Below, piece by piece: positions 8,151-16,244 of a stretch of 64,000 nucleotides of DNA. The first letter of the stretch is position 1. Every line of letters starts with the position of its first letter. The notes under the pieces were generated by a model, which worked only from the letters and a program-made list of their open reading frames with translations, had not been told where the DNA came from and made no database searches. This DNA comes from Devosia sp. Root685 (GTDB taxonomy: Bacteria; Pseudomonadota; Alphaproteobacteria; Rhizobiales; Devosiaceae): the NCBI RefSeq assembly GCF_001427875.1, contig NZ_LMHK01000001.1, positions 1,366,871 to 1,430,870 on the forward strand, read 5' to 3'. A program made the translations under genes and the position numbers.

Positions 8151-8573
8151 TTACCCAACCAGCTCTTCAGCGGTGAAGAAGTACTTGATTTCTTCGGCAG
8201 CGGTTTCCGGAGCGTCGGAACCGTGGACCGAGTTTTCGCCGACGGAGAGGGCGAATTCCTTGCGGATGGTGCCGTCAGCAGCGTTTGCCGGGTTGGTGGC
8301 GCCCATGATTTCGCGGTTCTTGAGGATGGCGTTTTCGCCTTCGAGAACCTGAACGACGACCGGCGACGCGATCATCTGCTCGACGAGTTCGCCGAAGAAG
8401 GGGCGTTCCTTGTGGACCGCGTAGAAGCCTTCGGCCTGGGCGCGGGTCATGTGGATCTTCTTGAGCGCGACAGGACGCAGACCCGCGTCTTCGAACTTGG
8501 TCAGGATCTTGCCGATGAGGTTACGGCGGACGGCATCGGGCTTGATGATGGAGAAGGTGCGTTCAATCGCCAT
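8151..8573 (-). CDS. ndk: nucleoside diphosphate kinase
   Basis: A 140-residue cytosolic enzyme of standard length that moves the gamma-phosphate of ATP to nucleoside diphosphates through a phosphohistidine. The catalytic histidine is H117 in SVHGSD. The N-terminal [12 protein letters not shown] strand-helix and the GATNPANA nucleotide-binding segment are intact. The ATG at 8573 gives the conserved [13 protein letters not shown] start. It is the first gene of a short minus-strand unit with a tautomerase homologue, and the shared role, if any, is not evident. Confidence 0.97.
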   Translation of the reverse strand: MAIERTFSIIKPDAVRRNLIGKILTKFEDAGLRPVALKKIHMTRAQAEGFYAVHKERPFFGELVEQMIASPVVVQVLEGENAILKNREIMGATNPANAADGTIRKEFALSVGENSVHGSDAPETAAEEIKYFFTAEELVG

Positions 8574-8686
8574 GGCGGAAGAGATCCTGATTGAGTTTGG
8601 AAAGGTGGCGCCTTTTAGCGGGAGAGTTTGACGGAGGCAAGACGGGGGTATGCGCCGGGCGATGTGCTGGCGCTGAAATGCGGGGG

Positions 8687-8746
8687 CACGCCCTCGTGGT
8701 TCGAGGCTTTGCTCTGCAAAGCACCTCACCATGAGGGCTACTGGGG
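8687..8746. repeat. family C repeat copy 1
   Basis: This 60-base element runs from CACGCCCTCGTGGTTCGAGG to CCTCACCATGAGGGCTACTG and contains GCTTTGCTCTGCAAAGC in the middle, so it can fold into several short hairpins. Near-identical copies are at 22953-23012 and 40843-40901, and a right-end fragment is at 3751-3774. It lies in the gene-free stretch upstream of ndk. Confidence 0.8.
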
Positions 8747-8796
8747 ACCATGGGGGCCACGGGGAGGTGAGGGCACAAACTTCGTCCAAACGCGAT

Positions 8797-8864
8797 GTCA
8801 CCCCGGCGAAGGCCGGGGCCCATCTCGCGATCTCAGGATGGGCCCCGGCCTTTGCCGGGGTGAC
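8797..8864. repeat. REP-like palindrome, family B copy 2
   Basis: The arms GTCACCCCGGCGAAGGCCGG and its near complement GGCCTTTGCCGGGGTGAC flank a centre with GATCTCAGGATGG. The whole gene-free stretch 8574-9026 is made of this element, family C copy 1, and a further repeat-like segment at about 8900-8985. I see no coding sequence in it. Confidence 0.8.
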
Positions 8865-9026
8865 AGCCGGTGGGTGGGGCCAGGATGCAGCAAGGTCTCC
8901 TCACCCGGCGCTGCGCGCCTGCCATTCGAGCGTAGCTCTCATGGCCTTCTCACCTCAAACTGCTCCAGCGGAGCGATTTGGCTTGCGGGACAGTTCGAAG
9001 TCCCCCGAGGGAAAGGTGAAGAAAGG

Positions 9027-9404
9027 CTAGTCCTGCTCGACACCCGCCGAGCCGGTGCCGATGACCTGGCCTTCTTTGCCGGTGAGGGTGACGTCGATGC
9101 GGGAGATGATGTGGTCGGCTTCGATGGCGTATTTCACCTCGTGTTCCTTGATCTGCATGGTGCAGACTTCGGCGGTGGAGGTGACGGGGAAGTTGACCGC
9201 GAGGGTGCCATCGGTGAGGTCGCCGAGTTCGGCGCGGCCGATGTCGTCGCAGGCGCCGCTGTCGAATTCGAAATCGATGAGCACCTGGAATGGATTGATG
9301 CGGGTGGCATCGAGATCCCTGAGCGGCTGGCTGTCCTGAGCGAGGGTGGGAGCGGCGAGACCGATGGTGGCGGCAAGGGCGAAAGCGAGGCGGGCGTCAA
9401 ACAT
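9027..9404 (-). CDS. small secreted protein of unknown function
   Basis: A 125-residue protein with a clear signal peptide (MFDARLAFALAATIGLAAPT, likely cut after LAQ near residue 23), so it is periplasmic or exported. The mature part has two cysteines (SGACDD and AEVCTM) that could form one disulfide. Alternating hydrophobic stretches such as FQVLIDFEFDSG suggest a small beta-rich domain. AAGGA lies just before the ATG at 9404. It stands alone between repeat-filled regions. I do not recognise the family and propose no function. Confidence 0.7.
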   Translation of the reverse strand: MFDARLAFALAATIGLAAPTLAQDSQPLRDLDATRINPFQVLIDFEFDSGACDDIGRAELGDLTDGTLAVNFPVTSTAEVCTMQIKEHEVKYAIEADHIISRIDVTLTGKEGQVIGTGSAGVEQD

Positions 9405-9472
9405 GTGGGCGTCCTTTTTGGCTCGGTGACTAGGGTGTGCGGGTATTCACGTGATGACGGGCTGCAAACGCC

Positions 9473-9545
9473 GACTTCCTGCGCTTCCGGTGCTCACGTA
9501 CCAAACGTACGCTGCGCGCCGGTTCTCGAAAACCGCCGTTTTCGC
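9473..9545. repeat. family D repeat copy 1
   Basis: The core CTGCGCTTCCGGTGCTCACG is followed by TACCAAACGTACG and CGCCGGTTCTCG, with inner palindromes around GTAC. A second copy is at 31969-32019. It lies in the 364-base gap 9405-9768. The rest of that gap holds no gene, only the leader of the ABC-F gene, which includes a TATAAG-like box near 9655. Confidence 0.75.
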
Positions 9546-9768
9546 CTCGCCCTGACATGAATCCCCACACACTCTGATGCAGAAATGTCTGTCTCAGCTA
9601 TTGGATGCATGAAATTGGGCGACAGATTGGCGCGGCGCGGGCCGAGCCTGTTGCTATAAGGAAGCCTTAACTCTATCCAGCAGCGAACACTTTGTCGCAG
9701 GCCCCCTGCCCCACGCAGGACGTTGTTGCCTGCGAGCCCTATTGCTCTGACCGATCGTTTTGCCCGCC

Positions 9769-11637
9769 ATGTTGACCATTTCCAATCTCACCTATCGCAT
9801 CGAAGGCCGCGAGCTGTTCGAAGAGGCCTCCGTGGTCATTCCGACGGGGTCGAAGACCGGCTTTGTCGGCAAGAACGGCACGGGCAAGACGACGCTGTTT
9901 CATCTGATCCAGGGCAATATCCACCTTGATTCAGGAAATATCGAGCTAAACAAGAAGGCGCGTATCGGTGGCGTGGCGCAGGAAGCGCCGGCCGGCGAGG
10001 AAAGCGTGCTCGACGTGGTGCTGGCGGCCGACAAGGAGCGCACGGCACTGTTGGCGGAGGCGGAGACAGCGACCGACGCGCACCGGATTGCCGAGGTTTA
10101 TACGCGGCTTGCCGATATCGACGCCTATTCGGCCGAGGCGCGGGCTTCTTCGATCTTGAAGGGGCTTGGGTTCGAACAGGACCGGCAGAACGGGCCGACG
10201 CGGGAGCTATCGGGCGGTTGGCGCATGCGCGTGGCGCTGGCGGCGGTGCTGTTTTCGCAGCCCGACCTGCTGCTGCTCGACGAGCCGACCAACTATCTCG
10301 ATCTCGAAGGGACGTTGTGGCTCGAAAAATACCTCGCCACCTATCCCTATACCGTTTTCATGATCAGCCACGATCGTGACTTGCTCAATAAGTCGGTCAA
10401 TTCGATCGTGCATCTCGAACACCGGAAGCTGACCTTTTACAAGGGCAATTACGACACGTTCGAAAATACGCGCCGCATGCAGATGGAACTGCACAACAAG
10501 AGCCGCGACCAGGCGCTCGATCAGGTGGCGCATCTGCAGAAATTCGTCGATCGCTTCAAGGCCAAGGCGACCAAGGCCAAGCAGGCGCAATCGCGCATGA
10601 AAATGATCGAAAAGCTGCGGCCGCCGGCGGCGCTGTTCGACGAATTTTCGGCGCCATTTACGTTCCAGCAGCCCAAGGCGGAAGCCGCAACGCCGATGCT
10701 GACGCTGGACGGGGTTTCGGCCGGCTATGGCGACAAGACCATTTTGCGCAATATCACTATGCGCATCGATCCCGATGACCGGATTGCGCTGATCGGGGTC
10801 AACGGCAACGGCAAATCGACGTTTGCCAAGCTCCTCGCGGGCGATATCCAGCCGATGGCCGGGCAATTTCGCAAGGGCAAGAAGCTCGAAATTGCGCACT
10901 TTGCGCAGCACCAGATGGACAAGCTCAAGCCCGAATGGACGCCATTCGAGCATGTGGTCGACATGATGCCGACCGATAGCGAGGCCAAGCGCCGCTCGCG
11001 CCTGAGCCAGATGGGGCTGACCAAATCGCGCATGGACACCAAGGCCAAGAACCTTTCGGGTGGTGAGCGGGCGCGCCTGTTGATGGGGCTCATCACCTTT
11101 GGTGGGCCGGGGATGATGATCCTCGACGAGCCGACCAACCATCTCGATATCGACAGCCGCGATGCGCTGGTGCATGCGCTCAACAATTATGAAGGCGCGG
11201 TGCTGATCATCAGCCATGATCGCCATCTGATCGAAGCAACCTGCGACACGCTCTGGATTGCCGAGGGCGGCACGATCAAGGAACTGGACGAGGACCTCGA
11301 CAGCTACCAGCGCAGCATTACCTCCAACAAGGAAGGCAAAGGCGGCGGCGGGAGCACTGGCGCGCGAAAACTTTCGAAGCAAGAGGCTGCGGCGCGGCGG
11401 GCCGAGCTAGCGCCGATCAAGACTTCCATTAAGGATGCGGAAACCAAGATTGCCCGTTTGAAGGTGGAAATCGAAAAGATCGAGGCGCAACTGGCCGACC
11501 CGAAAGTTTACAACGGGCCTGCCGATCGCCTGATTGCGCTGGGCAAGGACAAGGCGCGGTTTGGCGCCGACCTCGAAACAACCGAAGAGCAATGGCTGGC
11601 GCTGAGCGCCGAGCTGGAGGAAGCGGAGCGCGCATGA
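9769..11637 (+). CDS. ABC-F family ATP-binding protein
   Basis: A 622-residue soluble protein with two ATP-binding cassettes and no membrane domain. Cassette 1 has GKNGTGKT (34-41), LSGG (about 147) and DEPTNYLD. Cassette 2 has GVNGNGKST (about 343) and LSGG (about 429), followed by DEPTNHLD. A charged helical interdomain linker lies around 230-310, and the C-terminal 80 residues form a basic coiled coil, as in Uup. ABC-F proteins bind the ribosomal E site or DNA intermediates and adjust translation. The ATG at 9769 is chosen over an in-frame TTG at 9760 for its fit to the family start. The stop overlaps the next ATG (ATGA), so the DUF985 gene is coupled. Confidence 0.95.
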   Translation: MLTISNLTYRIEGRELFEEASVVIPTGSKTGFVGKNGTGKTTLFHLIQGNIHLDSGNIELNKKARIGGVAQEAPAGEESVLDVVLAADKERTALLAEAETATDAHRIAEVYTRLADIDAYSAEARASSILKGLGFEQDRQNGPTRELSGGWRMRVALAAVLFSQPDLLLLDEPTNYLDLEGTLWLEKYLATYPYTVFMISHDRDLLNKSVNSIVHLEHRKLTFYKGNYDTFENTRRMQMELHNKSRDQALDQVAHLQKFVDRFKAKATKAKQAQSRMKMIEKLRPPAALFDEFSAPFTFQQPKAEAATPMLTLDGVSAGYGDKTILRNITMRIDPDDRIALIGVNGNGKSTFAKLLAGDIQPMAGQFRKGKKLEIAHFAQHQMDKLKPEWTPFEHVVDMMPTDSEAKRRSRLSQMGLTKSRMDTKAKNLSGGERARLLMGLITFGGPGMMILDEPTNHLDIDSRDALVHALNNYEGAVLIISHDRHLIEATCDTLWIAEGGTIKELDEDLDSYQRSITSNKEGKGGGGSTGARKLSKQEAAARRAELAPIKTSIKDAETKIARLKVEIEKIEAQLADPKVYNGPADRLIALGKDKARFGADLETTEEQWLALSAELEEAERA

Positions 11638-12062
11638 ACAGGCTCGCCGCCAAGGACGTCATCTATACGCTCGGCATGCAGCGCCACCCCGAAGGCGGGT
11701 GGTATGCCGAGACCTTCGTTGACATCGAAGGCGAGACCGGACGGGCGCATTCCACCGCCATCTATTATCTGCTCGAAGCGGGCGACCTGTCGCACTGGCA
11801 CCGGGTCGATGCGGTCGAGGTGTGGCACTATTACGCCGGTGCGGCGATGGAATTGAACCTGTCGGACGGGATCACGATCGACCCGCATGTGCTGGGATCG
11901 GACCTGACCGGCGGGCAGAGACCGCAGGTGGTGGTGCCCAAAAACGTGTGGCAATCGGCCAGATCGCTGGGGGATTGGACGCTGGTCGGTTGCACGGTGG
12001 CGCCGGGGTTCCGGTTTTCGGGCTTTGAAATGGCGGCGAAAGATTGGGTGCCGGGGCGTTAA
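11634..12062 (+). CDS. DUF985 cupin-like protein
   Basis: A 142-residue protein of the DUF985 (cupin_5) family. Typical features are RHPEGGWYAETF near residue 17, STAIYYLLEAGDLSHWHRVD (about 40-60), EVWHYYAGA, and the C-terminal VGCTVAPGFRFSGFE. These build a single jelly-roll barrel, and the conserved histidines and glutamates line its pocket. No enzyme activity is established for most members. The start codon overlaps the ABC-F stop, which suggests translational coupling and possibly a common role, although ABC-F proteins are not known to need a cupin. Confidence 0.88.
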   Translation: MNRLAAKDVIYTLGMQRHPEGGWYAETFVDIEGETGRAHSTAIYYLLEAGDLSHWHRVDAVEVWHYYAGAAMELNLSDGITIDPHVLGSDLTGGQRPQVVVPKNVWQSARSLGDWTLVGCTVAPGFRFSGFEMAAKDWVPGR

Positions 12063-12081
12063 CGACGGCGTTGGGGTCGCG

Positions 12082-12110
12082 TTGACAGTGACGCGGCATT
12101 GGCATCTTCT
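12082..12110 (+). promoter_or_regulatory. candidate promoter of the metallopeptidase pair
   Basis: A perfect TTGACA (12082-12087) is followed, after 17 bases, by TCTTCT, a weak -10. It would leave a leader of about 25 bases before the ATG at 12140. It is offered only as the best match in the gap. Confidence 0.3.
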
Positions 12111-12139
12111 GGCAATATCAATAAGCCGAAAGGCAGTTC

Positions 12140-13000
12140 ATGCGTCGCTTGTTCGTTCCGATCGTGGTCGCTCTCCTCAGCCTGACGATGGGGGCGGCAG
12201 AGGCGCAGGACATGACGGGCTACACCAAGCAGCAGCGCTCGGACACCATCCGCTTTGCCGCCAATAACAGCCTGTTCGTGCTCTATCACGAAATGGGGCA
12301 TCTGCTGATCGACCAGCTTGGCCTGCCGGTGCTGGGGCGCGAGGAAGACGCGGCGGACAATATCTCCACCTGGACATTGCTCAACAAGCGGACGGAAGCG
12401 GCGGAGAAGACGCTGGCTGACGCGGCCGAGGGCTGGCTGCTGACGGGCGTCGCCTATCGCAGCGGCAAATATGAAGAGGATTTCGCGGCGGCGCATAGCC
12501 TCGACAAGCAGCGGGCCTATCAGATCGTCTGCCTGATGGTGGGGAGCGATGACACCGCGTTCAAGCCGATCGCCAACCAATATGCGATCGGGCGGGACCG
12601 GCAGGAAAGCTGCTATTGGGACTATGAACTGGTCAATCGCAGCCTCAAGGCCGTGCTGGAAAACCATGTGGCCGAAGCCGGCAATTCAACGGTGAACGTG
12701 ACCTATCACGATGCCGGCGGACGGCTGAAATTTGCCGCGGACGCCTTCCGCTCGAGCGGGGTTTTCGACGAAGTCGCCGAAGAGGTGCGCAAGAAATACA
12801 ATCTGCGCCGGCCTGTGCGGTTCAACGCGAAGCGGTGCGGCGAGCCGAATGCCTATTACGACCCCGATACGACCGAGATCATCTTCTGCTACGAGCTGAT
12901 GAAGGATTTTATGGAGCTTTATCAGGCGGAGCTTCCCGAAGCCGTGGCCCCTCCTCCCGTGCTGTCCGGCGCCGGCAAGGAAAAAGGCGGCAGCAAGTGA
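12140..13000 (+). CDS. secreted DUF4344 putative zinc metallopeptidase
   Basis: A 286-residue protein with a signal peptide ending near AAEAQ (residues 19-23). The zinc-binding HEMGH is at 50-54 within LFVLYHEMGHLLIDQLGLPV, followed by GREEDAAD, whose acidic residues are the likely third ligand in this DUF4344 family. Four cysteines (in QIVCLMVG, ESC, RCGEPN and FCYEL) recur in the next gene at matching places and probably form disulfides, as expected in the periplasm. The C-terminus is Pro/Gly/Lys-rich. It is followed after 76 bases by a paralogue. Peptidase activity and substrate are unproven; the family is annotated from the HExxH motif. Confidence 0.85.
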   Translation: MRRLFVPIVVALLSLTMGAAEAQDMTGYTKQQRSDTIRFAANNSLFVLYHEMGHLLIDQLGLPVLGREEDAADNISTWTLLNKRTEAAEKTLADAAEGWLLTGVAYRSGKYEEDFAAAHSLDKQRAYQIVCLMVGSDDTAFKPIANQYAIGRDRQESCYWDYELVNRSLKAVLENHVAEAGNSTVNVTYHDAGGRLKFAADAFRSSGVFDEVAEEVRKKYNLRRPVRFNAKRCGEPNAYYDPDTTEIIFCYELMKDFMELYQAELPEAVAPPPVLSGAGKEKGGSK

Positions 13001-13076
13001 AATTGCAGTTGTCTCGGCCTTAACCGGGGCTGGAATAGTCTAGAAGCGTCAAAACCCCCTCTTGGAGTTCTCTCCC

Positions 13077-13895
13077 ATGATTTCGCTGCGCAAGACGGCG
13101 GCCGTTTCCGTGTGCCTTGCTCTCCTCGGTGCGCCCGCCATGGCGCAGGACGAGGATCAGGTGCTCGCCGATTCCATGGATTTTGCCATGCATGACGCGC
13201 TCTACACCATGTATCACGAGGTCGGCCACATGCTGGTGGGCGAGCTGGGGCTGCCGGTGCTCGGCAAGGAAGAGGACGCGGCGGATTCCCTCGCGACCAT
13301 CTGGCTGCTTACGGACGACACCGACGACGACAGCTGGAATGCGCTGATCGATGCTGCCGATGGCTGGTATTTCAACGCGGTCAAATCGACCGGATCGGGC
13401 GTCGAGGATTTCTCCTATTTTGACGACCATAGCCTCGATATTCAGCGCGCCTATGCCATGGTCTGCATGATGGTGGGCGCGCAACCCGATGTGTTCGGGG
13501 AGACGGCGGATAATTACGATATCAGCGCGGATCAGCAGGAGGCCTGCGCCGGCACTTATGAGCAGGCGGTAACGTCATGGGATGCGCTGCTCGCGCCGCA
13601 TCTGGTCGAGGACGAACAGGGCGCCGAGATCGAGATCATCTACGATGACGCGGGCGAATATGAGGAATTTGCCGAAGAGCTGAAATCGCGCGGCATTCTC
13701 GAGCATGCGGCAAAGCTGGTGATGGACTGGTATGTACTGCCCGAGCCCGTAACGTTCCGGGCGGCGCAATGTGGCGAGGCCAATGCCTATTTCTCGCCGG
13801 GCGAGCGCGAGATCACCTATTGCTACGAATTGGCCGAGCACATGTTCTATCTGTATCTCTATGACATCGTCGGATGGAGCGACACGGCGGAGTAG
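13077..13895 (+). CDS. secreted DUF4344 metallopeptidase, paralogue
   Basis: A 272-residue tandem paralogue of the preceding gene. A signal peptide ends at AMAQ (residues 21-24). HEVGH lies at 47-51 in TMYHEVGHMLVGELGLPVLG, then KEEDAAD, and the four cysteines (MVCMMVG, EAC, QCGEAN, YCYEL) are conserved. The mature protein is far more acidic than its neighbour (runs such as DDTDDDS). The ATG at 13077 follows GGAG at a normal distance; a start at 13062 would spoil the signal peptide. Duplication followed by divergence in charge suggests two related periplasmic proteases with different targets, but this is inference. Confidence 0.85.
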   Translation: MISLRKTAAVSVCLALLGAPAMAQDEDQVLADSMDFAMHDALYTMYHEVGHMLVGELGLPVLGKEEDAADSLATIWLLTDDTDDDSWNALIDAADGWYFNAVKSTGSGVEDFSYFDDHSLDIQRAYAMVCMMVGAQPDVFGETADNYDISADQQEACAGTYEQAVTSWDALLAPHLVEDEQGAEIEIIYDDAGEYEEFAEELKSRGILEHAAKLVMDWYVLPEPVTFRAAQCGEANAYFSPGEREITYCYELAEHMFYLYLYDIVGWSDTAE

Positions 13896-13941
13896 GCGCT
13901 TCCCCCCGCACTGTCGTGGGTGGCTGGGGGAATAGGGCGCG

Positions 13942-14559
13942 CTAGCTGAAGCCGACGTAGCGGCCGGGTTTGTGGTTGAGGGCGACGATGATGTTGAGGA
14001 CCAGTGCGCCGAGGACGGAATAGAGCACCCGGTCGAGCGGCAGGACGAAGAAGGCGGCGCAGAGAATGGCGGCGTCGACGCAAAGCTGGAAATAGCCGGC
14101 GCGGATGCCGAAATTTTCCTGAAGATAGAGCGCCAGGATATTGATGCCGCCGACGCTCGCCTTGTGGCGGAAGAGCGAGAGAATGCCGAGGCCGATAAGG
14201 CCGCCGCCGACGAGCGAGGCAAAGAGCGGATGGATGTCGCTGATGCCGATCCAGCCCGGAATCTGGCCCGAAAAGTAGGATACGAGCCCGACGCAAATGA
14301 TGGTTTTTACCGCAAAGGGCCAACCCATGCGGAGGAACGCCAGAGCGTAAAACGGCAGATTGATGGAGAAGAACAGCCAGCCGAAGGGAATGCCGGTAGC
14401 GTATTGGAGGAGCAGCGCCAGGCCGGCCGTGCTGCCCGTTGCCAATTGCACCTCGGAGTAAAACGCGATGCCGAGCGAGACCAGCATGGTGCCGATAAGC
14501 ATGGCGAAGAGATCTTCGGGCAGTGTGTGGCGGCTTGGGGACGCCAGATCCGGCGTCAT
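13942..14559 (-). CDS. YitT family membrane protein
   Basis: A 205-residue inner-membrane protein with about five or six hydrophobic helices. Typical YitT (DUF161) features are ATGSTAGLALLLQYATGIPFG near residue 35 and KASVGGINILALYLQ (about 130), the glycine-rich repeated membrane motifs of the family. Function is unknown across the family, although a transport role is often assumed. The ATG at 14559 overlaps the holC stop (ATGA), so the two genes are translationally coupled. Members are often longer (about 280 residues) with a soluble C-terminal domain, which is missing here, as in other short proteobacterial versions. Confidence 0.85.
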   Translation of the reverse strand: MTPDLASPSRHTLPEDLFAMLIGTMLVSLGIAFYSEVQLATGSTAGLALLLQYATGIPFGWLFFSINLPFYALAFLRMGWPFAVKTIICVGLVSYFSGQIPGWIGISDIHPLFASLVGGGLIGLGILSLFRHKASVGGINILALYLQENFGIRAGYFQLCVDAAILCAAFFVLPLDRVLYSVLGALVLNIIVALNHKPGRYVGFS

Positions 14560-15002
14560 GCCTTTTTCACCCAGCGGCCATCGCCTTCCTGTTGCCAATA
14601 GGTGACCTCGTTGCCATCGCGGAGGGCGCGCCAGGCCTGGCGGGCTTCGGTGACGGCGTCGGGGTCGTGGCCGGAAAACATGTAGACGATGCGCTTATAG
14701 CCTTCCGCGGATTGCGGCACGGCGCGATCGACGAAGAAGCGGACGCTGGCCTCGTTGGGATTGTCGGCTTCGGTGGTCAGGAGGATCGGCTGGTGCGGAT
14801 CGGTTTGTTCACCGGCCATGCCATGGGGCAGGAAAGAATCATCGCGATAGGTCCAGAGCAGGGAATCGAGGACTTCGGCGCGTTCGCGCGACCCGGATTC
14901 GACGACGGCGCGCCAGCCCCGCTCCAGCGTCTTTTCGAGAAGCTGCGGCAGGACCGATTCCAAGGGACGGACTTCGAGGTGATAGAAGAGAACTTCGGCC
15001 AT
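14556..15002 (-). CDS. holC: DNA polymerase III subunit chi
   Basis: A 148-residue protein matching the chi subunit of the polymerase III clamp-loader complex, which bridges the clamp loader and single-strand DNA-binding protein. Recognisable parts are the N-terminal EVLFYHLEVRPLESVLPQLL, the GWRAVV strand, the LWTYRDDSFLPHG loop and the C-terminal WRALRDGNEVTYWQQEGDGRW. It diverges from lptF by 171 bases and is coupled to yitT downstream. In many relatives pepA lies between holC and the lpt genes. It is absent here. Confidence 0.93.
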   Translation of the reverse strand: MAEVLFYHLEVRPLESVLPQLLEKTLERGWRAVVESGSRERAEVLDSLLWTYRDDSFLPHGMAGEQTDPHQPILLTTEADNPNEASVRFFVDRAVPQSAEGYKRIVYMFSGHDPDAVTEARQAWRALRDGNEVTYWQQEGDGRWVKKA

Positions 15003-15173
15003 GGCGGCACATTATCGAGGCGGCGCGCAGAGCGCCAGCGCGGCAAGCGGGCAACAGGCGCGCGCGAATTGGGGTGTGCACAATCCGCGCAATTGTATCG
15101 AAGGATGGTTTGGCCCATTGTCTGAAAAAGTGCGGGCCAAATGGGCGCCGCAAAAGGATTCTAGCGTAGCGGC

Positions 15174-16244
15174 ATGAGACGTCTGACCACTTATCTGGCA
15201 CGCCTTTTTGCCACGGATGCCCTGATCCTGACGGCAATCCTCTGCGTGTTGCTGTGGCTGGTGAACTGCCTGAGGCAATTCGAACTCATTTCGGTGAAGG
15301 GTCAGGGATTCGGCACCCTGGCGGTGCAGGCGCTCTATACGATGCCGCCGCTGGCCATGGCGTTTTTCTATATCTGCGTCGGCATCGGCATGATCCGGGC
15401 GCTGAGTGCCCTGCAATTGAGCCGGGAACTGCACATCATCCACGCGACCGGCTCGACGGGTGGCATCTGGCGCGGTGCGGCCGCGGTGATTGTTGCCGGC
15501 ATCGTCGTGGTGATGCTGCTGTCGCACTGGCTCGAACCCTGGGCCAATCGCAAATATGTCGATCTCGCTTCCGAAGTGGCGGCTGATCTCGTCAGCTCTA
15601 CCCTGCGGCCGGGGCGGTTCACTCAGGTCACGCCGGGGGTGATCCTTCTTATAGGCGGGCGCGAGGCGGGCGGGGAAATCACCGACTTCTTTGCCGACGA
15701 TCGCCGCATGCCCGATTCGCGCCGCACCTATATTGCCGAGACGGCGCGGGTATCGAGCGACGGGGAAAACTACGTGCTCGAACTGCGCAACGGCATGCTG
15801 CAATATGTGCAGGATGACGGGCGCTATTCGGAAGTGCGCTTTGCCCGCTATGACCTCAGCGTTGCGAGTATTTCGCAGGCGGTTGCCGGCGGCGACTCGA
15901 TGGCCGAACGCAATAGCTTCGACATTATCGGCGAAGCCGTCAGTACCGGGTTTCTGTCGCAGGAGGCGACCAATCGATTGCTCGACCGCTCGGCCGAAGC
16001 GCTGCGGGTGATTGCCATCGGGCTTTTTACGCTCGCTCTTGGGGCCTTTCCCAGCGGTTCGCGGGCGCGCATTCCGATGCCGATCGAAGCCATCGTGCTG
16101 CTGGTGGCCTTTGCCGAACGCGGCGTCGGCACCTATAGCCCGCTCGGCATCGGCACGGGCTCTGTGCTGCTTATCCTGATTTCGGGCGCGGTATTGGCCT
16201 TCCGGCTCTGGCCGCGGCGGCCGGTTGCGCTGGTGAGCGCATGA
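15174..16244 (+). CDS. lptF: LPS export permease LptF
   Basis: A 356-residue inner-membrane permease that, with LptG and the ATPase LptB, pulls lipopolysaccharide from the inner membrane and pushes it across the periplasmic bridge. Three N-terminal helices (about 15-35, 60-85, 100-120), a periplasmic jelly-roll domain (about 135-265) and three C-terminal helices (275-350) are visible. The cytoplasmic coupling segment ALSALQLSRELHIIHATG lies between helices 2 and 3. The ATG at 15174 heads a tight run, and its stop overlaps the lptG start (ATGA). Confidence 0.93.
   Translation: MRRLTTYLARLFATDALILTAILCVLLWLVNCLRQFELISVKGQGFGTLAVQALYTMPPLAMAFFYICVGIGMIRALSALQLSRELHIIHATGSTGGIWRGAAAVIVAGIVVVMLLSHWLEPWANRKYVDLASEVAADLVSSTLRPGRFTQVTPGVILLIGGREAGGEITDFFADDRRMPDSRRTYIAETARVSSDGENYVLELRNGMLQYVQDDGRYSEVRFARYDLSVASISQAVAGGDSMAERNSFDIIGEAVSTGFLSQEATNRLLDRSAEALRVIAIGLFTLALGAFPSGSRARIPMPIEAIVLLVAFAERGVGTYSPLGIGTGSVLLILISGAVLAFRLWPRRPVALVSA

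Noticed and set aside
8574..9026. Possible CRISPR-like array of short palindromes
   Set aside because: The repeats are of different families, unequal spacing and in both orientations, without regular spacers. They are intergenic palindromes.
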